Assembly: GCA_001797315.1 (NCBI GenBank) | Contig: MGPC01000018.1 | Coordinates: forward strand, 124,001-188,000 | Direction: 5' to 3' | DNA: 64,000 nt | Origin: Curvibacter sp. GWA2_64_110 | GTDB lineage: Bacteria > Pseudomonadota > Gammaproteobacteria > Burkholderiales > Burkholderiaceae_C | Shown: in pieces, positions 10,169 through 19,662 of the stretch | Layout: each line of letters begins with the position of its first letter | Numbering within the stretch: position 1 is the stretch's first letter | Program-made: the position numbers and the translations under genes | Notes under the pieces: model-generated | Seen by the model: the letters and a program-made list of their open reading frames with translations, nothing else | Told to the model about the DNA's origin: nothing | Database searches by the model: none

Positions 10169-11413
10169 TCAGACGCGCTTGAAAACAAGCGTACCGTTGG
10201 TTCCGCCAAAACCGAAGTTGTTCTTCACCGCCACGTCGATCTTCATGTCACGCGCCGTGTTGGCGCAGTAGTCGAGATCGCACTCGGGGTCCTGATTGAA
10301 GATGTTGATGGTCGGCGGGCTCTTCTGGTGATGAAGCGCCAGCACCGTGAACACCGATTCGATGCCACCGGCGCCACCCAGCAGGTGTCCGGTCATGGAC
10401 TTGGTGGAATTGACCACGGTCTTCTTGGCATGGTCACCCAGTGCGGCCTTGATGGCGTTGGTTTCGTTGAGGTCGCCCAGCGGCGTGGAGGTGCCGTGCG
10501 CGTTGAGATAGTCCACCTGGTCGGCATTGATGCCGGCGTTGCGCAAGGCTGCCACCATGGCACGGCGCGGGCCGTCCATATTGGGCGCCGTCATGTGGCC
10601 GGCGTCGGCGCTCATGCCGAAACCGCTCAGCTCGGCGTAGATCTTGGCGCCGCGCGCCTTGGCATGCTCGTACTCTTCCAGCACCATGACACCGGCGCCC
10701 TCGCCCAGCACAAAGCCGTCGCGGTCCTTGTCCCAGGGACGGGAGGAGGTCTTCGGATCGTCGTTGCGGGTGGAGAGCGCGCGCATGGCGGCAAAACCGC
10801 CCACGCCCAGCGGCGAAACCGTGGCTTCGGAACCGCCGGCGATCATGACGTCGGCATCGCCGTATTCGATCATGCGGCCGGCATCACCGATGTTGTGCAG
10901 GCCGGTGGTACAGGCCGTCACGATGGCGAGATTGGGGCCCTTGAAGCCGAAACGCATCGAGACATGACCCGAAATCATGTTGATGATGGACGCCGGCACG
11001 AAAAAGGGAGAAATCCGGCGCGGCCCGCGGTTGGTCAGCTCGGCATGGGTGTTCTCGATCAGCGGCAGGCCGCCAATGCCGGAGCCGATCATGCAGCCGA
11101 TACGGCAGGCCAGCTCTTCGTCCAGCGCCTCGCCCGTGGGCAGGCCGGCATCCGCCACGGCTTGAACCGCCGCTGCAATGCCGTAATGGATGAAGGTGTC
11201 CATCGTGCGCGCTTCTTTGGAGCCGATGTACGAATCGAGGTCAAAGCCCTTCACTTCGCCGGCAATCTTGCAGGCGAAGTTGGTGGAATCGAACTTGGTG
11301 ATCAGGTCAATGCCGGACTGCCCGGCCAGCAGATTGGACCAGGCCTCGGCCACGGTATTACCCACAGGGCTGATACAGCCCAGACCTGTTACGACAACGC
11401 GACGACGGGACAT
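10169..11413 (-). CDS. fabF: 3-oxoacyl-ACP synthase II
   Basis: The 414-aa condensing enzyme starts [19 protein letters not shown]. It has active-site Cys168 in [14 protein letters not shown] and the two catalytic histidines in [11 protein letters not shown] and [12 protein letters not shown]. It elongates acyl-ACP with malonyl-ACP. The segment CTTG differs slightly from the more common CATG. It follows acpP after an unusually long, structured 114-bp gap. Confidence 0.97.
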   Translation of the reverse strand: MSRRRVVVTGLGCISPVGNTVAEAWSNLLAGQSGIDLITKFDSTNFACKIAGEVKGFDLDSYIGSKEARTMDTFIHYGIAAAVQAVADAGLPTGEALDEELACRIGCMIGSGIGGLPLIENTHAELTNRGPRRISPFFVPASIINMISGHVSMRFGFKGPNLAIVTACTTGLHNIGDAGRMIEYGDADVMIAGGSEATVSPLGVGGFAAMRALSTRNDDPKTSSRPWDKDRDGFVLGEGAGVMVLEEYEHAKARGAKIYAELSGFGMSADAGHMTAPNMDGPRRAMVAALRNAGINADQVDYLNAHGTSTPLGDLNETNAIKAALGDHAKKTVVNSTKSMTGHLLGGAGGIESVFTVLALHHQKSPPTINIFNQDPECDLDYCANTARDMKIDVAVKNNFGFGGTNGTLVFKRV

Positions 11414-11448
11414 AGATTTCTGTGTTTGCTACAAAAACTGGAGCCACC

Positions 11449-11518
11449 GTGAGCGGCGCGCCGATCCGGCACCCGACCGCTCACAGGGCTGGGCGGTACG
11501 CCACGCTGGACGTACCGC
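11449..11518. other. Two hairpins in the acpP-fabF intercistronic gap
   Basis: GTGAGCGG (11449-11456) pairs with CCGCTCAC (11477-11484), and GCGGTACG (11493-11500) pairs with CGTACCGC (11511-11518). Both stems are perfect 8-mers. There is no T-run, so they look like RNA processing or stabilising hairpins that could uncouple abundant acpP mRNA from fabF. Confidence 0.5.
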
Positions 11519-11527
11519 AAGGAACCA

Positions 11528-11866
<339 letters not shown>

Positions 11867-12613
11867 TTACATAAACATGCCGCCGTTGACGTGCAGTTCC
11901 TGCCCCGTCACATAACCGGCCTGCGGCGACGCCAGGTAGGCCACGGCATGCGCGATGTCGGCCGGCTTGCCCAGATGACCCAGCGGAATCTGGCTCAGCA
12001 GCGCCTTCTGTTGTTCGTCCGGCAGGTGCGCCGTCATGTCGGTCTCGATGAAACCCGGCGCCACGCAATTGACCGTGATGGTACGCGAACCGAGTTCACG
12101 CGCCAGGGCACGCGTCATGCCGGCCACGCCGGCCTTGGCCGCAGCGTAGTTGGCCTGGCCCGGGTTGCCCGATGCGCCGACCACCGAGGTGATGCTGATG
12201 ATACGGCCGTAGCGTTGCTTCATCATCGGGCGGATGACGGCGCGGCTCAGGCGGAACACCGCCTTGAGGTTGGTGTCGAGCACCTCGTCCCACTCGCCGT
12301 CCTTCATGCGCATGGCCAGATTGTCGCGCGTGATGCCGGCGTTGTTGACCAGCACGTGCAGCGCGCCCTGCTCCTTGACGATGGCCTCGATCAGGGCCTC
12401 GCAGCCGGCGGCATCGTTGACATTGAGCTTGACGCCCTTGCAGCCGTTGAACTCGGCCAGTGCCGCGCTGATCTTCTCGGCCCCTTCGTCGCTGGTGGCG
12501 GTGCCGATGACCTTGAGGCCGCGGTGCGCCAGTTCATGGGCAATGGCGGCGCCGATACCGCGCGAAGCGCCGGTCACCAAGGCCACCTGGCCCTCAAATC
12601 TGGTTTCACTCAT
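11867..12613 (-). CDS. fabG: 3-oxoacyl-ACP reductase
   Basis: The 248-aa short-chain dehydrogenase has TGASRGIGAAIA (nucleotide binding), NNAGITRDN and a catalytic triad with Ser in SITSVVGASG and YAAAK. It reduces 3-oxoacyl-ACP with NADPH. The ATG overlaps the fabD stop by 4 bases. Length and motifs are canonical. Confidence 0.97.
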   Translation of the reverse strand: MSETRFEGQVALVTGASRGIGAAIAHELAHRGLKVIGTATSDEGAEKISAALAEFNGCKGVKLNVNDAAGCEALIEAIVKEQGALHVLVNNAGITRDNLAMRMKDGEWDEVLDTNLKAVFRLSRAVIRPMMKQRYGRIISITSVVGASGNPGQANYAAAKAGVAGMTRALARELGSRTITVNCVAPGFIETDMTAHLPDEQQKALLSQIPLGHLGKPADIAHAVAYLASPQAGYVTGQELHVNGGMFM

Positions 12614-13560
12614 ACAAGAATCCCCTTCACTTCCGCCAGCGTGGCCGGGTCATACAGGGCGGCACCGGTCAGTTCGGCATCGATGCGTTTGACCATGCCG
12701 GCCAGCACCTTGCCCGGGCCGCATTCGACGATGGTGGTGATGCCGCGCGCCTTGATGGCCTGCACGCACTCGACCCAGCGCACCGGGCCGAAAGCCTGGC
12801 GGTACAGGGCGTCGCGGATGCGGTCGGCGTCGGTCTCCACCGCCACGTCGATGTTGTTGATCAACGCCATCTGCGGTTCGGCGAACGCCACCGCTTCCAG
12901 CCGCTCGCGCAGCTTCTCGGCTGCCGGCTTCATCAGGCTGGAATGGAACGGTGCCGACACCGGCAGCGGCAGGGCACGCTTGGCGCCATTGGCCTTCAGC
13001 ACCTCGCAGGCCTTTTCCACCGCGGCCTTGGAGCCGGCGATCACGGTCTGCGCCGGATCGTTGAAATTGACCGCCTCGACCACTTCCGCGGAACCGGCAC
13101 CGAAGGATTGTGTCACCTCGGCACAACCGGCGATGACCTTGGCCGCTTCCATGCCGAGAATGGCCGCCATGGCGCCGGTACCCACCGGCACCGCTTCCTG
13201 CATGGCCTGGGCGCGCAGGCGCACCAGCGGCGTGGCCTGGGCCAGCGTCAGCACACCGGCGGCCACCATGGCCGAGTACTCGCCCAGCGAATGGCCGGCG
13301 ACGGCTGCCGGTGCCACGCCGGTCTCGCTCATCCAGACGCGGTAGGCCGCCACCGCCGCCACCAGCATCACCGGCTGGGTGTTGGTGGTCAGGGCCAGCG
13401 CTTCCTTGGGACCTTCCTTGATCAGCTTGGCCACGTCCTCGCCCAGGGCGTCGGACGCTTCCTTCAGGGTTTCGAGCACCACCGGGTGGTCGCCCCAGCC
13501 GTCGAGCATGCCGACCGACTGCGAGCCCTGACCGGGGAAGACAAAAGCAAACGGTTTCAT
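12610..13560 (-). CDS. fabD: Malonyl-CoA:ACP transacylase
   Basis: The 316-aa protein begins MKPFAFVFPGQGSQSVGM and has the nucleophile Ser91 in GHSLGEYSA. It transfers malonyl from CoA to ACP. It overlaps fabG by 4 bases and lies 63 bases downstream of fabH. Confidence 0.97.
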   Translation of the reverse strand: MKPFAFVFPGQGSQSVGMLDGWGDHPVVLETLKEASDALGEDVAKLIKEGPKEALALTTNTQPVMLVAAVAAYRVWMSETGVAPAAVAGHSLGEYSAMVAAGVLTLAQATPLVRLRAQAMQEAVPVGTGAMAAILGMEAAKVIAGCAEVTQSFGAGSAEVVEAVNFNDPAQTVIAGSKAAVEKACEVLKANGAKRALPLPVSAPFHSSLMKPAAEKLRERLEAVAFAEPQMALINNIDVAVETDADRIRDALYRQAFGPVRWVECVQAIKARGITTIVECGPGKVLAGMVKRIDAELTGAALYDPATLAEVKGILV

Positions 13561-13623
13561 CGTGATTCGTCAGAAAGAGTGGGTTGATTCAGGCTTCAGG
13601 CCTTGCTGCATGTGCGCCAGGCG

Positions 13624-14601
13624 CTACATGGTCAGTAGCACCGAGCCCCAGGTGAAGCCGCCGCCCACACCTTCGAGCATGACCAGTTGACCCGGCTTGA
13701 CCTGGCCGCCGCGCACCGCGGCGTCCAGCGCCAGCGGAATCGAGGCGGCGGAGGTATTGCCGTGCTGGTCGACGGTCACGATGACCTTGTCCATAGACAG
13801 CTTGAGCTTCCTGGCCGTGCTCTGCATGATGCGGATGTTGGCCTGGTGCGGGATCAGCCAGTCGATGTCGCCGTCCTGCTTGCCGGCCTTGGCCAGCGAG
13901 GCCCGGGCGGTCTCCTCCAGCACGCCGACCGCCAGCTTGAAGACGGCCTGGCCGTCCATCTTGAGCACCGGGTCGCCCAGCACGTTGCCGCCCGAGACAT
14001 GGCCCGGCACGCACAGGATGCCGACATGCTTGCCATCGGCATGCAGATCGCTGGCCAGGATACCCGGCTTGTCGGAGGCCTCCAGCACCACGGCACCGGC
14101 GCCGTCACCGAACAGCACGCAGGTGGTGCGGTCCTTGAAATCGAGGATGCGCGAGAACACCTCAGCACCGATCACGAGCGCCTTGCTGGCCGCGCCGGTC
14201 TGGATCATGGCGTCGGCCAGGGTCAGGGCATAGATGAAGCCGCTGCAGACCGCCTGCACATCAAAAGCAGGGCAGCCATGGGCACCCAGCTTGTTCTGCA
14301 GAATGCAGGCCGTGGAGGGGAACACCATGTCCGGCGTGGACGTGGCCACAACGATCAGGTCGATGTCCTGGGCCTGCAGGCCGGCGGCCTGCAGGGCATT
14401 GCGGGCTGCGGCTGCTGCCAGGTCGCTGCTGCACTCATCGGGTGCAGCGAAGTGCCGGGCACGGATGCCGGTGCGCTCGACAATCCAGTCGTCGGAAGTC
14501 TCCACCCCTTGGGTAGCCAGTTCGGCCACCAGTTGGGCATTGCTCAGGCGGCGGGACGGCAGGTAGCTGCCGGTACCAGTGATGCGGGAATAACGTCTCA
14601 T
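13624..14601 (-). CDS. fabH: 3-oxoacyl-ACP synthase III
   Basis: From ATG 14601 the protein is 325 aa ([18 protein letters not shown]). Catalytic Cys119 lies in [12 protein letters not shown], His in IPHQANIRI and Asn in [10 protein letters not shown]. It starts fatty-acid synthesis by condensing an acyl-CoA with malonyl-ACP. The frame is open 13 codons further upstream (MAWPVPGKP), but the chosen start matches the family's N-terminus. Confidence 0.96.
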   Translation of the reverse strand: MRRYSRITGTGSYLPSRRLSNAQLVAELATQGVETSDDWIVERTGIRARHFAAPDECSSDLAAAAARNALQAAGLQAQDIDLIVVATSTPDMVFPSTACILQNKLGAHGCPAFDVQAVCSGFIYALTLADAMIQTGAASKALVIGAEVFSRILDFKDRTTCVLFGDGAGAVVLEASDKPGILASDLHADGKHVGILCVPGHVSGGNVLGDPVLKMDGQAVFKLAVGVLEETARASLAKAGKQDGDIDWLIPHQANIRIMQSTARKLKLSMDKVIVTVDQHGNTSAASIPLALDAAVRGGQVKPGQLVMLEGVGGGFTWGSVLLTM

Positions 14602-14655
14602 GAATAGTTCTGTTGGTTTGCCCGGCACCGGCCAGGCCATGACCGAAGTTGCCGG

Positions 14656-15678
14656 CTACTCCGCGCTGGCAACACCAAGCAACGGAGCCGCATGCGCGAT
14701 GCGGGCCTGGACCCGGTCGAGCAGCTTGTTACGGGCTGCATCATACGCGCGGTTCAAGGCCTGCTCAAAAGCGAAGGCGTCTGCCGAGCCATGGCTCTTG
14801 AACACCAGGCCACGCAGGCCAAGCAGTGCTGCGCCATTGTAGCGCCGGTGATCCATTCGCCTTTTAAAGACAGAAAGCACTGGATAAGCACAGATAGCAG
14901 CAAATTTGGTGAAGATATTGCGCGAAAACTCTTGCTTAAGGAAACTACCAATCATCGAGGCCAAGCCTTCGCTGGTCTTGAGGGCCACATTGCCGACAAA
15001 ACCGTCGCAGACCACGATATCGGTTGTTCCCTTGAAAATATCGTTGCCTTCGACGTTGCCAAAAAAATTCAGATCACCGGAATTGGATGCCAATCGAAGC
15101 AGTTCACCCGATTTTTTGATGATTTCATTACCTTTGATAACTTCTTCGCCAATGTTGAGCAAGCCCACCGAAGGATTCTGGTCATCATTGAGAACCGACA
15201 CCAGCGCGGAGCCCATGACAGCGAACTGGAGCAGGTGCTCGGCCGTGCAGTCCACATTGGCCCCCAGATCGAGCACCGTGGTACCGCCGCCCTTGGCATT
15301 GGGAATTTGTGCCGCAATGGCCGGACGGTCGATTCCGTCCACGGTCTTGAGAAGGTAACGGGCAATCGCCATCAGCGCACCGGTATTGCCGGCCGAGACC
15401 GCCGCCTGGGCAGCGCCGTCCTTGACCTGCTGGATGGCCACGCGCATGGACGAATCCTTTTTGCGGCGCAGCGCCACCTCGATCGGGTCGTCCATGCCGA
15501 CGACTTCGGTCGCCGCCACCACACGGGCGTGCGGATGCTGCAGGCCGGTCAGGCTGTCGGGCAGACCCACCAGCAACAACTCGGCGTCGGGATGATGTTC
15601 GAGGAAATGGCGGCACGCAGCCAGCGTGACGCGGGGGCCGTGATCGCCCCCCATGCAGTCAACAGCGATCGTGATCAT
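14656..15678 (-). CDS. plsX: Phosphate acyltransferase PlsX
   Basis: The 340-aa protein begins [15 protein letters not shown], the PlsX signature, and has [17 protein letters not shown] and [13 protein letters not shown] motifs. It makes acyl-phosphate from acyl-ACP for phospholipid synthesis. It sits between rpmF and fabH as in most proteobacteria. Local GC is somewhat lower around 14880-15130 than in the fab genes. Confidence 0.97.
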   Translation of the reverse strand: MITIAVDCMGGDHGPRVTLAACRHFLEHHPDAELLLVGLPDSLTGLQHPHARVVAATEVVGMDDPIEVALRRKKDSSMRVAIQQVKDGAAQAAVSAGNTGALMAIARYLLKTVDGIDRPAIAAQIPNAKGGGTTVLDLGANVDCTAEHLLQFAVMGSALVSVLNDDQNPSVGLLNIGEEVIKGNEIIKKSGELLRLASNSGDLNFFGNVEGNDIFKGTTDIVVCDGFVGNVALKTSEGLASMIGSFLKQEFSRNIFTKFAAICAYPVLSVFKRRMDHRRYNGAALLGLRGLVFKSHGSADAFAFEQALNRAYDAARNKLLDRVQARIAHAAPLLGVASAE

Positions 15679-15735
15679 GGGCAGGCAGCGCGATCAGGCG
15701 CATGAAAACCGGGAGCGGTCGGCATCATCAAGACA

Positions 15736-15771
15736 AAGGCCCGAAGCTACTGCTTGGTAGCATCGGGCCTT
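15736..15771 (-). terminator. Strong hairpin between rpmF and plsX
   Basis: AAGGCCCGAAGCTAC (15736-15750) pairs with GTAGCATCGGGCCTT (15757-15771) with one internal mismatch and a 6-base loop. Only a weak T-tract follows on the minus strand (TTTGTCTTG). It is probably a partial terminator or processing site that lowers plsX-fab expression relative to L32. Confidence 0.65.
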
Positions 15772-15787
15772 GGGCAGTCAGGCTTGA

Positions 15788-15970
15788 TCAGGCTTCAGAC
15801 TTGGTCTTGAGCACCTGGCGGCCACGGTAGAAACCGTTCGGGCTGATGTGGTGGCGCAGATGGGTTTCGCCGGTGGTGGGTTCCACAGCGATGCCGGGCA
15901 CGTTCAGTGCGTTGTGCGAACGGTGCATACCGCGCTTGGAGGGCGACTTTTTGTTTTGCTGGACGGCCAT
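15788..15970 (-). CDS. rpmF: 50S ribosomal protein L32
   Basis: The 60-aa basic protein begins [20 protein letters not shown] and continues with [17 protein letters not shown]. This is canonical bL32 of the form without the four zinc-binding cysteines. It lies between yceD and plsX, and the strong hairpin downstream separates it from the lipid genes. Confidence 0.97.
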   Translation of the reverse strand: MAVQQNKKSPSKRGMHRSHNALNVPGIAVEPTTGETHLRHHISPNGFYRGRQVLKTKSEA

Positions 15971-16068
15971 GATCGGCTCCTGGTCTTATGCCATGCGGAC
16001 ACCGCACAGCAGGGGTTGTTCAATAAGGTTGGTGGGTCTGCGCAGGTTGGGTCTGCGCGAAGCCTTGA

Positions 16069-16074
16069 ATTATA
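16069..16074 (-). promoter_or_regulatory. Candidate -10 box for rpmF-plsX-fab transcription
   Basis: A perfect TATAAT on the minus strand lies about 100 bases before the rpmF start. The -35 region is poor. The resulting leader of about 90 nt contains a direct repeat of GGTCTGCGC. Confidence 0.45.
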
Positions 16075-16112
16075 GCCTAACTGGTTGATTTTGCGCCAGT
16101 TTCCAAACCGCC

Positions 16113-16661
16113 TCAGTTGGACTTGCCGCCCTTGAGCCCGGCCAGGGCCGCAAAGGGGTTGGGTTTGCTGGCTTGCGCGGCGTCGAAATCGGCGTCCTGG
16201 GCGGCCAGCTTGACCACGGTCGGGCACACGTCATGACGCGGCACCACAGGCCACTCCATCAGCAGTTCGTCCTCGATCAGCTCATGGAGATTGAAGTCGC
16301 GGCTCAAGGCCAGCACGTCTTCCTCGGCCTCCTCGTCCTCGGCTTCCGCCTGCTCTTCTGTCGCGACGAAGCGGAAGGTGCGGTCCACCGCCAGCGCCAT
16401 GTCGACCGGCCCCAGGCAGCGCTGACAGGTCAGCGGCAGGGTCACCTGCGCGTTCAAATGCAGCCAGACCTGGGCCAAGCCGCTGGCATCGACCCGCATC
16501 TCGCCGTGCGCCTCCCATTGCACCGGTCGGTCAGCGCCCTGGCCGCCGGCTTCCTCCAGCAAACGCGGGTATTTCGATAAAGGATCCTGACCGGACAGGA
16601 CGGCGCCGGCCTTGGCGAAGGCCTTGACGTCGAGCCGGCTGGCAACAAACTCATGTGACAT
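16113..16661 (-). CDS. yceD: YceD/DUF177 family protein
   Basis: From ATG 16661 this encodes 182 aa. The central CQRCLGPVD and the acidic run EQAEAEDEEAEEDV are typical of DUF177. The family is linked with 23S rRNA accumulation and is conserved upstream of rpmF. Only 25 bp separate it from divergent maf, so the two promoters must overlap. Confidence 0.92.
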   Translation of the reverse strand: MSHEFVASRLDVKAFAKAGAVLSGQDPLSKYPRLLEEAGGQGADRPVQWEAHGEMRVDASGLAQVWLHLNAQVTLPLTCQRCLGPVDMALAVDRTFRFVATEEQAEAEDEEAEEDVLALSRDFNLHELIEDELLMEWPVVPRHDVCPTVVKLAAQDADFDAAQASKPNPFAALAGLKGGKSN

Positions 16662-16686
16662 GCCGGCAGTGTAAGAGAATCGGCGC

Positions 16687-17298
16687 ATGATCGAATCAGC
16701 CAACCGACAACTCATCCTGGGTTCGACCTCGCCTTATCGGCGCGAACTGCTGGCACGCCTGCGCCTGCCCTTCGACGTGGCCTCGCCCGACGTCGATGAA
16801 ACCCCGCAGCCCGGCGAAACCCCGCGCGACCTGGCCTGCCGCCTGGCGCTGGCCAAGGCGCACGCCGTGGCCGCCCGCTTCCCCGCCGCGGTGGTGATCG
16901 GCTCCGACCAGGTGGCCGACCTCGACGGCCAGCCCTTGGGCAAACCCGGCACGCACGAGCGCGCCGTGGCCCAGCTGCGCCAGATGCGCGGAAAAACCGT
17001 GGTGTTCCAGACCGCCGTGGCCGTGGTCTGCCATGACACCGGCTTTGAGCAGGTGGATCTGGCGCCGGTGCGCGTGCGCTTTCGCGACCTGGGCGACGCC
17101 GAGATCGAGGCCTACCTGCGCGCCGAAACCCCCTACGACTGCGCCGGCAGCGCCAAGAGCGAAGGCCTGGGCATCACGCTGCTGGCATCGATCGAAAATG
17201 ACGACCCCACCGCCCTGGTCGGCCTGCCCCTGATCCGCACCGCCGGCCTGCTGCGCGCCGCCGGCCTGGCCTTGCTCCCACCGCAGAAAGCCGCCTGA
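16687..17298 (+). CDS. maf: Maf-family nucleotide pyrophosphatase (YceF type)
   Basis: The 203-aa protein has the Maf motifs LILGSTSPYRRELL (9-22), VIGSDQVADLDG and GKPGTHERA. The family hydrolyses modified or non-canonical nucleotides to monophosphates; YceF-type members prefer 7-methyl-GTP. The position beside yceD-rpmF is the same as for E. coli yceF. The stop overlaps the next gene's ATG (TGATG), so the two are coupled. Confidence 0.92.
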   Translation: MIESANRQLILGSTSPYRRELLARLRLPFDVASPDVDETPQPGETPRDLACRLALAKAHAVAARFPAAVVIGSDQVADLDGQPLGKPGTHERAVAQLRQMRGKTVVFQTAVAVVCHDTGFEQVDLAPVRVRFRDLGDAEIEAYLRAETPYDCAGSAKSEGLGITLLASIENDDPTALVGLPLIRTAGLLRAAGLALLPPQKAA

Positions 17299-18062
17299 TG
17301 AGCGCTGCCACAGGAAAGCTCTACTTGGTGCCGGCACCACTCGACTTCGGTTGTGCCACACAAACGCCGCTGACCGAGGTGCTGCCCCTGGGCACGCTGG
17401 CCGTGGCCGCCCGGCTGCAGCACTGGGTGTGCGAAAACGCCAAGAGCGCGCGCGCCTACCTCAAACGCGTCAATGAACTTCACCCCCTGCCCTGCCCCAT
17501 TCAGGCGTTGCAGATCCAGGAGCTGCCGCGCGAGGTGCACAAGAAGGGCGACCACGGCGGCACCTTCGACGCCCGCCCACTGCTGGGTGCGGCCCTGGCC
17601 GGCCACGATGTCGGCCTGCTCAGCGAAGCCGGCATGCCGGCGGTGGCCGACCCGGGGTCCTCGGTGGTGCGCGCCGCACACGATCTGGGAATTGAAGTCG
17701 TCCCTCTGGTCGGCCCGGTGTCACTGCTGCTGGCGCTGGCCGCCAGCGGCCTGTCGGGCCAGCACTTCGCTTTTGTGGGTTACCTGCCGCAAGAAGCGGC
17801 AGCACGCGCGCAGCGCATCAAGGAACTCGAAACGCTGGTGCAAAAAACCGGGCAGACCCAGCTCTTCATCGAGACGCCCTACCGCAATACCGCCCTGCTG
17901 GATGCGCTGCTCAAGACCCTGCAAGCCACCACGCGGCTGGCGGTGAGCAGCGGCCTCACGCTGGCGAACGCACAAAGCCGCAGCGGCAGCGCCAAGCAGT
18001 GGAAACAGCACGGCTGGACGCTCGACAACGACACGCCCGCCGTCTTTGCCATCGGGCGCTGA
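17298..18062 (+). CDS. SAM-dependent methyltransferase, RsmI/tetrapyrrole-methylase family
   Basis: The 254-aa protein starts with KLYLVPAPLDFG and has GLLSEAGMPAVADPGS and VVPLVGPVSLLLALAASGL, which match the tetrapyrrole-methylase fold of RsmI. The N-terminus (VPAPLDFG instead of VATPIGNL) and the FIETPYRN motif suggest the RsmI-related paralogue common in betaproteobacteria, not RsmI itself. The substrate is unknown. It is translationally coupled to maf. Confidence 0.8.
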   Translation: MSAATGKLYLVPAPLDFGCATQTPLTEVLPLGTLAVAARLQHWVCENAKSARAYLKRVNELHPLPCPIQALQIQELPREVHKKGDHGGTFDARPLLGAALAGHDVGLLSEAGMPAVADPGSSVVRAAHDLGIEVVPLVGPVSLLLALAASGLSGQHFAFVGYLPQEAAARAQRIKELETLVQKTGQTQLFIETPYRNTALLDALLKTLQATTRLAVSSGLTLANAQSRSGSAKQWKQHGWTLDNDTPAVFAIGR

Positions 18063-18083
18063 CGCGACGCCCGATGGAGCAAC

Positions 18084-19124
18084 TCAGCGGAACGAGGGCA
18101 GCGTGCGCAGCGCCTTGACGGCGCCTTCACCGATGGCAGCGCCGAAACGCTTGACCAGGCGCTCGGCCACGTTATCGCGCCGGGTGTAGTCGACCACCTC
18201 TTCGGCCTTCACCACTTCGCGCGCCACGTAGTCGAGATTGCCAAGCTGGTCGGCCAGGCCAAGTTCGATGGCTTGCTGGCCGGTCCAGAACAGACCGCTG
18301 AACATCTCCGGCGATTCCTTCAGGCGCTGGCCGCGCCCGGCCTTGACCACGGTGATGAACTGCTGGTGGATCTGGTCCAGCATGGTCTGCGTGTAGACAC
18401 GCTGCTTCTCGGTCTGCGGGCTGAAGGGGTCGAGAAAACCCTTGTTCTCGCCGGCCGTCATCAGGCGGCGCTCGATGCCGAGTTTGTCCATCAGGCCGGT
18501 GAAGCCGAAACCGTCCATCAGCACGCCGATGCTGCCCACGATGCTGGCCTTGTCGACATAGATCCGGTCGGCCGACACGGCGATGTAATAAGCCGCCGAG
18601 GCCGCCGCCTCTTCCACCACGGCATAGACCGGCTTCTTGTGCTTGGCCTTCAGGCGCCGGATCTCGTCGTTGATGATGCCGGCCTGCACCGGGCTGCCGC
18701 CGGGCGAATTGATCAGCAGCACGATAGCCTGGGCGCCATGGTCCTCGAAAGCGCTGCGGATGGACGACACGATCAGCTCGGCGCTGGCCTCGGTGCCGGA
18801 GGCAATCTCGCCCTGGATCTCCACCAGTGCGGTGTGCGGCGTGCTGACGTTCTTGGTCGGCCCCCCCAGACCGAAGCCGATCCAGACCAGCACGGCGATG
18901 AACACCAGCCAGCTGAGGCGCCCGATCAGGCGGAAACGGCGCGCCGCGCGCTGTTCCGCCAGGGCCGCAAAGGCCAGCTTCTCGATGACGCTGCGCTCCC
19001 AGCCCGGCGCTTCGGCAGTGCCTTCCTTTGCTCCGTTTTTGATAGCCGCTTGCGCAGTATCAGCGGCATCCTGTGGGATTTTTCGCATCTCGTCGTGGGT
19101 TTCGGGGCGGTTGGAATCATTCAT
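18084..19124 (-). CDS. sppA: Signal peptide peptidase SppA-type S49 protease
   Basis: The 346-aa protein has a cytoplasmic N-terminal tail, one membrane anchor (about 70-88) and an S49 protease domain with LLINSPGGSPVQAG, EEAAASAAYYIAV (nucleophile serine near 177) and DKASIVGSIGV. This is the short single-domain form. It digests cleaved signal peptides in the membrane. Residues 20-33 (AADTAQAAIKNGAK) are encoded by a copy of the dispersed repeat. The Rieske gene ends one base upstream. Confidence 0.9.
   Translation of the reverse strand: MNDSNRPETHDEMRKIPQDAADTAQAAIKNGAKEGTAEAPGWERSVIEKLAFAALAEQRAARRFRLIGRLSWLVFIAVLVWIGFGLGGPTKNVSTPHTALVEIQGEIASGTEASAELIVSSIRSAFEDHGAQAIVLLINSPGGSPVQAGIINDEIRRLKAKHKKPVYAVVEEAAASAAYYIAVSADRIYVDKASIVGSIGVLMDGFGFTGLMDKLGIERRLMTAGENKGFLDPFSPQTEKQRVYTQTMLDQIHQQFITVVKAGRGQRLKESPEMFSGLFWTGQQAIELGLADQLGNLDYVAREVVKAEEVVDYTRRDNVAERLVKRFGAAIGEGAVKALRTLPSFR
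19030..19068 (-). repeat. Dispersed 17-bp-core element, copy 3 (inside sppA)
   Basis: On the minus strand the core is GCTATCAAAAACGGAGC (19046-19030), preceded by GCTGATACTGCGCAAGCG. This is the A-rich subtype, matching copies at 29055, 37419 and 45777. It is read in frame in the cytoplasmic tail of SppA. Confidence 0.65.
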
Positions 19125-19125
19125 G

Positions 19126-19494
19126 TCAGAACTCGACAGGTTTCAGGTTGTAGGCAGTATGCCAGTGCACGACACCGTCGTGTTCGGAGAGAGGAATCTT
19201 GGCCAGGCCGCCGCGGCACGGCCCGCCGCGGCAGGCCCCGGTGTCGGGCGCATAGACCGCACCATGGGTGGCGCACATCAGCCAGCGCCCGGTCGGGTCG
19301 AAAAAATGGTCGGGCTGGTAGTCCATTTCCATCGCCACATGGGTGCAGCGGTTCACATAGGCATGTGCCTGGCCCTCGAAGCGGATGGCAAAGGCGCGGC
19401 AGGTCTGCCCGTGGTAGACCACGTCGAAGGGCACGGCCAGACCGCTGTCCTGCAGCTCGTCGGCATTGCACAGGGGAATCAGGGACTCATTCAT
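19126..19494 (-). CDS. Rieske [2Fe-2S] protein
   Basis: The 122-aa single-domain protein has the ligand pairs CTH (Cys50, His52) and CATHG (Cys74, His77). It resembles the stand-alone Rieske ferredoxins of NirD/NAD-dioxygenase type. No oxygenase subunit is nearby, so its redox partner is not evident. It directly precedes sppA and was probably co-transcribed from a promoter in the 19495-19662 gap. Confidence 0.9.
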   Translation of the reverse strand: MNESLIPLCNADELQDSGLAVPFDVVYHGQTCRAFAIRFEGQAHAYVNRCTHVAMEMDYQPDHFFDPTGRWLMCATHGAVYAPDTGACRGGPCRGGLAKIPLSEHDGVVHWHTAYNLKPVEF

Positions 19495-19504
19495 AACGCT
19501 CAGG

Positions 19505-19590
19505 CGTATGCCGGCTGCCGGGCCGCCCCAAGGCCGGCAACGGCCCCCAAGGGGCTGAAGCCTGCGGCTCCGAGCCTGCCTGCGCAGGCT
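19505..19590. repeat. GC-rich intergenic repeat-like segment
   Basis: The gap between the HAD phosphatase and Rieske genes carries GCCGGGCCGCC, CCCCCAAGGGGC and CTGCCTGCGCAGGC, each able to fold. It resembles the era-recO segment at 365-432. No gene was found here. Confidence 0.35.
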
Positions 19591-19662
19591 GGGACAGGCT
19601 GAAGAGGTGTCGCGTCTCGCGGCGCCACGTCCAGGGAGTACACACAGTGACGACCGTGGGAG

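Noticed and set aside
15736-15771. The rpmF-plsX hairpin as a ninth copy of the 17-bp-core element
   Set aside because: It contains GCTAC and GTAGC, but the spacing and interior do not fit the core, and the outer GC stem is an ordinary terminator-like stem.
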